Origin: an uncultured Novosphingobium sp.
GTDB lineage: Bacteria > Pseudomonadota > Alphaproteobacteria > Sphingomonadales > Sphingomonadaceae
Assembly: GCA_937860195.1 (NCBI GenBank)
Contig: CALMBN010000026.1
Span: 1 to 7,954 of the forward strand
DNA: 7,954 nucleotides
Direction of reading: 5' to 3'
Shown: in pieces, positions 5,988 through 7,954 of the stretch
How the letters are laid out: the number at the start of each line of letters is the position of its first letter
How positions within the stretch are numbered: position 1 is the first letter of the stretch
Notes under the pieces: model-generated
Told to the model about the DNA's origin: nothing
The model's input: the letters and a program-made list of their open reading frames with translations, nothing else
Databases searched by the model: none
Made by a program: the position numbers and the translations under genes

Positions 5988-7331
5988 ATGAAATCAAGTT
6001 CCGTTTCCCGCCGATTCTCCGTTCCGCTGGCCATGGTGCTGGTCTTGGGCCTTGCTGGATGCGGGGTTCTTGGCGGAAAAGGTAAACCGACGACGCCGAC
6101 GGTTGGCAATCGCGTGCCGATCCTCAGCAAGATCGATACCAGCGCAAAGGTCGATCCGGCGCTCGCCGCTGTCGCAGTTATCGTTCCGCCAGCAGTGGTG
6201 AACGAGGAATGGCCGCAAGCTGGCGGGACTCCCAGCAAAAGCTATGGCAACCTGGCGCTCGGGACCAACCCGGCGCGGGTCTGGTCACAGAAAATTTCCG
6301 GCTCGACCAACAAGCAGCGATTGGCCGCTGCGCCGGTAATCGGCGGCGGCGGGCTGTTCGCGATGGATACCGATGGCGTGGTCCACGCGTTTGATGCAAA
6401 CACCGGCGCGCCGCGCTGGCAGCAGAGCTTCAAGATCAAGGGCGACGGGGCCACTTCGATCTACGGTGGCGGAACCAGCTATGCCGATGGCCGGGTCTAT
6501 GTGACCACCGGCATGGGCGAAGTCGCAGCACTCGACGCGGTTGATGGCAAGCAGATCTGGAAGGTCAAGCCGGCCGGGCCATTGCGCGGGTCGCCGACTA
6601 TCGCGTTCAATTCGGTGTTCGTGATGACCCAGTCAAACCAGCTGATTTCGCTCGGCGCTGCCGACGGCGTCCAGCAGTGGAGCCGGGCCGCTTCGGTCGG
6701 GCAGACCGGGGTGTTCGGGGTCGCCGCCCCTGCTGCCGGGGCGGGCACGGTGATTGCCGGGTTTTCGACCGGCGAGCTGATTGCCTTCCGCTATGAAAAC
6801 GGGCGGGAATTGTGGTCCGATGCTTTGGCGCGAACTTCGCTCTCGACCACGGTTGGCGTTCTGACCGATATCGATGCCGATCCGATCATCGACAACGGCC
6901 GGGTCTATGCGCTGGGCCAGGGCGGGCGGATGGCGGCCTATGAACTGGTCACCGGCCAGCGGATCTGGGAGCTCAATCTTGCGGGGATTTCAACCCCTGC
7001 CGTCGCGGGCGAGTGGATCTTTACGCTGACCGACGACGCGCGACTGCTCTGCATAGCGCGGTCCAGCGGCAAGGTTCGCTGGCTGACCCAGCTGGCAAAG
7101 TTTGCGAACGAGAAGAAGAAAAAGGGTCCGATCTTCTGGTCTGGTCCGGTGCTGGCGGGTGACAAGCTGTGGTTCGTCAATTCCAAGGGTCAGGTCTTTT
7201 CGGCAGGCGTGGCCGATGGCCAACCCGCCTTGGTGACCGACCTCAAGGCCCCGGTGACGCTGGCCCCGGTGGTTGCGAACAATACGCTTTACATCCTCGA
7301 TGATGGTGGGCGGATTACTGCGCTGAGGTAG
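5988..7331 (+). CDS. bamB: Outer membrane protein assembly factor BamB
   Basis: BamB is an outer-membrane lipoprotein on the periplasmic face of the BAM complex, helping BamA fold beta-barrel proteins. The sequence has 447 residues: a signal peptide (1-24) with lipobox L22-A23-G24-C25, a linker to about residue 70, then a PQQ-type beta-propeller. Repeated blade signatures of the form G-x-x-x-A-[FLY]-x-x-x-[TD]-G-x-x-x-W are visible: VVHAFDANTGAPRW (131-144), EVAALDAVDGKQIW (178-191), QLISLGAADGVQQW (218-231), ELIAFRYENGRELW (263-276), RMAAYELVTGQRIW (314-327) and RLLCIARSSGKVRW (352-365). It is somewhat longer than E. coli BamB (392), mostly in the N-terminal linker and a lysine-rich loop near 376-379. 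The start is ATG 5988 with AAGGA 7 nt upstream. It follows the YfgM-like gene by 25 bp, the classic order. The next gene, 55 bp downstream, is not der. PQQ dehydrogenases share the repeat, but the lipobox and the neighbour favour BamB. Confidence 0.92.
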   Translation: MKSSSVSRRFSVPLAMVLVLGLAGCGVLGGKGKPTTPTVGNRVPILSKIDTSAKVDPALAAVAVIVPPAVVNEEWPQAGGTPSKSYGNLALGTNPARVWSQKISGSTNKQRLAAAPVIGGGGLFAMDTDGVVHAFDANTGAPRWQQSFKIKGDGATSIYGGGTSYADGRVYVTTGMGEVAALDAVDGKQIWKVKPAGPLRGSPTIAFNSVFVMTQSNQLISLGAADGVQQWSRAASVGQTGVFGVAAPAAGAGTVIAGFSTGELIAFRYENGRELWSDALARTSLSTTVGVLTDIDADPIIDNGRVYALGQGGRMAAYELVTGQRIWELNLAGISTPAVAGEWIFTLTDDARLLCIARSSGKVRWLTQLAKFANEKKKKGPIFWSGPVLAGDKLWFVNSKGQVFSAGVADGQPALVTDLKAPVTLAPVVANNTLYILDDGGRITALR

Positions 7332-7386
7332 GGTTCTTATTGCCCGTTACCCCGCCCTTTACCCTTTTCCATTAGGGCAGAGGCCG

Positions 7387-7954
7387 ATGATTGAACCCGA
7401 AACCCTGCCAGCCGGTGCCCGGCCGCCCAGCGACGTGTCCGCTGTGGTCGGCTGGCTTGGGCTTGCTGCGTTGACGGTCTGGATCCTCATCTGCCATTTC
7501 TGGCCCGAAATCGTCACGACATTCGGTCTGCCGAGCCGGGCTGAACGCCTGACCGGACCTAATGCAGCCCTGACCGGGCTGGCGGTTACGGCAGCCCCGA
7601 TGGTGCTATGGTCGGTTTTGGTCGACAAGGTCCACCGGCGGGCTTCGACCGGGATCGACTGGGACACGCCGCGCAAGCTTGCGGATGTGATCGATCTCTC
7701 AATTACCAAACTGGCGGGGCTATGGGCGACCTGGGCAGTTATTGCTGCGCTTTACGGGCTGGGACGGTGGTATTGGGATGGGCCTTACCTGGTCTCGATG
7801 CAGGTGTTGAGCGCTGCCGCGGTGCCGCTGTTCGTGCTCGGCAACGCGAGCAACCTGCTCGTCAGCGACGCCGGGATCCGCGGGCTCACCGTGCGGCTCG
7901 TCGGGGAGCTGGCTGGCGCGGCCGAGGCCACGCTCGACGACGGCAGGCCCGGGG
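7387..7954 (+). CDS. Polytopic membrane protein, N-terminal part, running in frame into a foreign MurB-like tail
   Basis: The frame opens at ATG 7387 (AGAGG at 7379-7383, only 3 nt away) and stays open to the window end for 189 codons. Residues 1-145 look like a real membrane protein: hydrophobic segments at about 18-40, 60-80 and 108-127, a segment starting at about 133, and a loop DWDTPRKLADVIDLSITKLA (91-110). From memory this resembles the N-terminal half of isoprenylcysteine-methyltransferase-like membrane proteins of sphingomonads; that is tentative, and the catalytic C-terminal half is not present. From about residue 146 the sequence resembles MurB instead (separate entry). The true product in the source organism is therefore probably residues 1 to about 145 plus a continuation not seen here. 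The gene lies 55 bp after bamB and could belong to the same transcript. Confidence 0.6.
   Translation, partial: MIEPETLPAGARPPSDVSAVVGWLGLAALTVWILICHFWPEIVTTFGLPSRAERLTGPNAALTGLAVTAAPMVLWSVLVDKVHRRASTGIDWDTPRKLADVIDLSITKLAGLWATWAVIAALYGLGRWYWDGPYLVSMQVLSAAAVPLFVLGNASNLLVSDAGIRGLTVRLVGELAGAAEATLDDGRPG
7822..7954 (+). other. MurB-like fragment of atypical composition after a probable chimeric junction
   Basis: Residues 146-189 of the preceding frame begin PLFVLGNASNLLVSDAGIRG, then continue with TVRLVGEL. This matches the conserved FAD-binding stretch near the N-terminus of UDP-N-acetylenolpyruvoylglucosamine reductase (pattern G-x-G-S-N-L-L-V-x-D-x-G-x-x-G-x-x-x-x-L, here with Ala for the second Gly). 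It is an internal piece of MurB, with neither its start nor its end. All but one of its 44 codons end in G or C, against 29 of the 44 codons just before it; local GC is about 76% against about 59%. The break lies near 7816-7836. I infer a junction between two genomes' sequences. Confidence 0.6.

Noticed and set aside
5141..6238. Long minus-strand open frame (365 codons) opposite the YfgM-like gene and the bamB 5' end
   Set aside because: It spans two genuine genes and their junction in antisense; low-complexity composition, no motif.
7108..7128. A-rich AAGAAGAAAAAGGG tract in bamB as a programmed frameshift site
   Set aside because: The downstream frame continues as good BamB propeller sequence, and no stimulatory structure is evident; it simply encodes a lysine-rich loop.
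7332..7386. Possible terminator between bamB and the next gene
   Set aside because: Only 5-bp complementary arms (for example GCCCT with AGGGC) and no T-run after them; not a convincing stem.

Overview
The window reads as chromosomal DNA from an alphaproteobacterium, most likely a sphingomonad (Sphingomonadaceae/Erythrobacteraceae). The evidence is moderately high GC, dense gene packing, an AstD-type dehydrogenase, a YfgM-like/BamB pair, and an uncharacterised lipoprotein with a sequence style I associate with that order. It looks like ordinary core genome: I see no mobile element, CRISPR array, tRNA or rRNA.

Layout from left to right. A RarD-type EamA transporter runs leftward off the left edge (1-679, minus). 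It is divergent from a small predicted lipoprotein (743-1477, plus), and the 63-bp gap between them holds a perfect 7+7 bp palindrome. The lipoprotein converges on astD (1474-2889, minus); the two genes share one CTAG that supplies a TAG stop to each strand. astD is divergent from an alpha/beta hydrolase (3044-3940, plus), and their 154-bp gap holds two dyad elements, one a perfect 9-bp inverted repeat just upstream of the hydrolase start. The hydrolase is followed after 5 bp by a GT4-type glycosyltransferase (3946-5070), probably in one transcript. After a 109-bp gap comes a YfgM-like TPR membrane protein (5180-5962) and bamB (5988-7331), an envelope-biogenesis pair. Last is a polytopic membrane protein starting at 7387.

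How the genes work together. The clearest functional unit is yfgM-bamB, linking the inner-membrane secretion side to outer-membrane protein assembly. AstD belongs to arginine catabolism by the succinyltransferase route, but no other ast gene is present. The hydrolase/glycosyltransferase pair has no assignable pathway.

The most notable observation is at the right edge. From about 7822 the last reading frame stays open but changes identity: an apparent membrane protein becomes a peptide resembling the FAD-binding segment of MurB, while third-position GC rises from 29/44 to 43/44 codons and local GC from about 59% to about 76%. This is best explained as a chimeric junction (assembly or cloning artefact), less likely as a real recombination. 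I did not find a convincing new biological system in the rest of the window.
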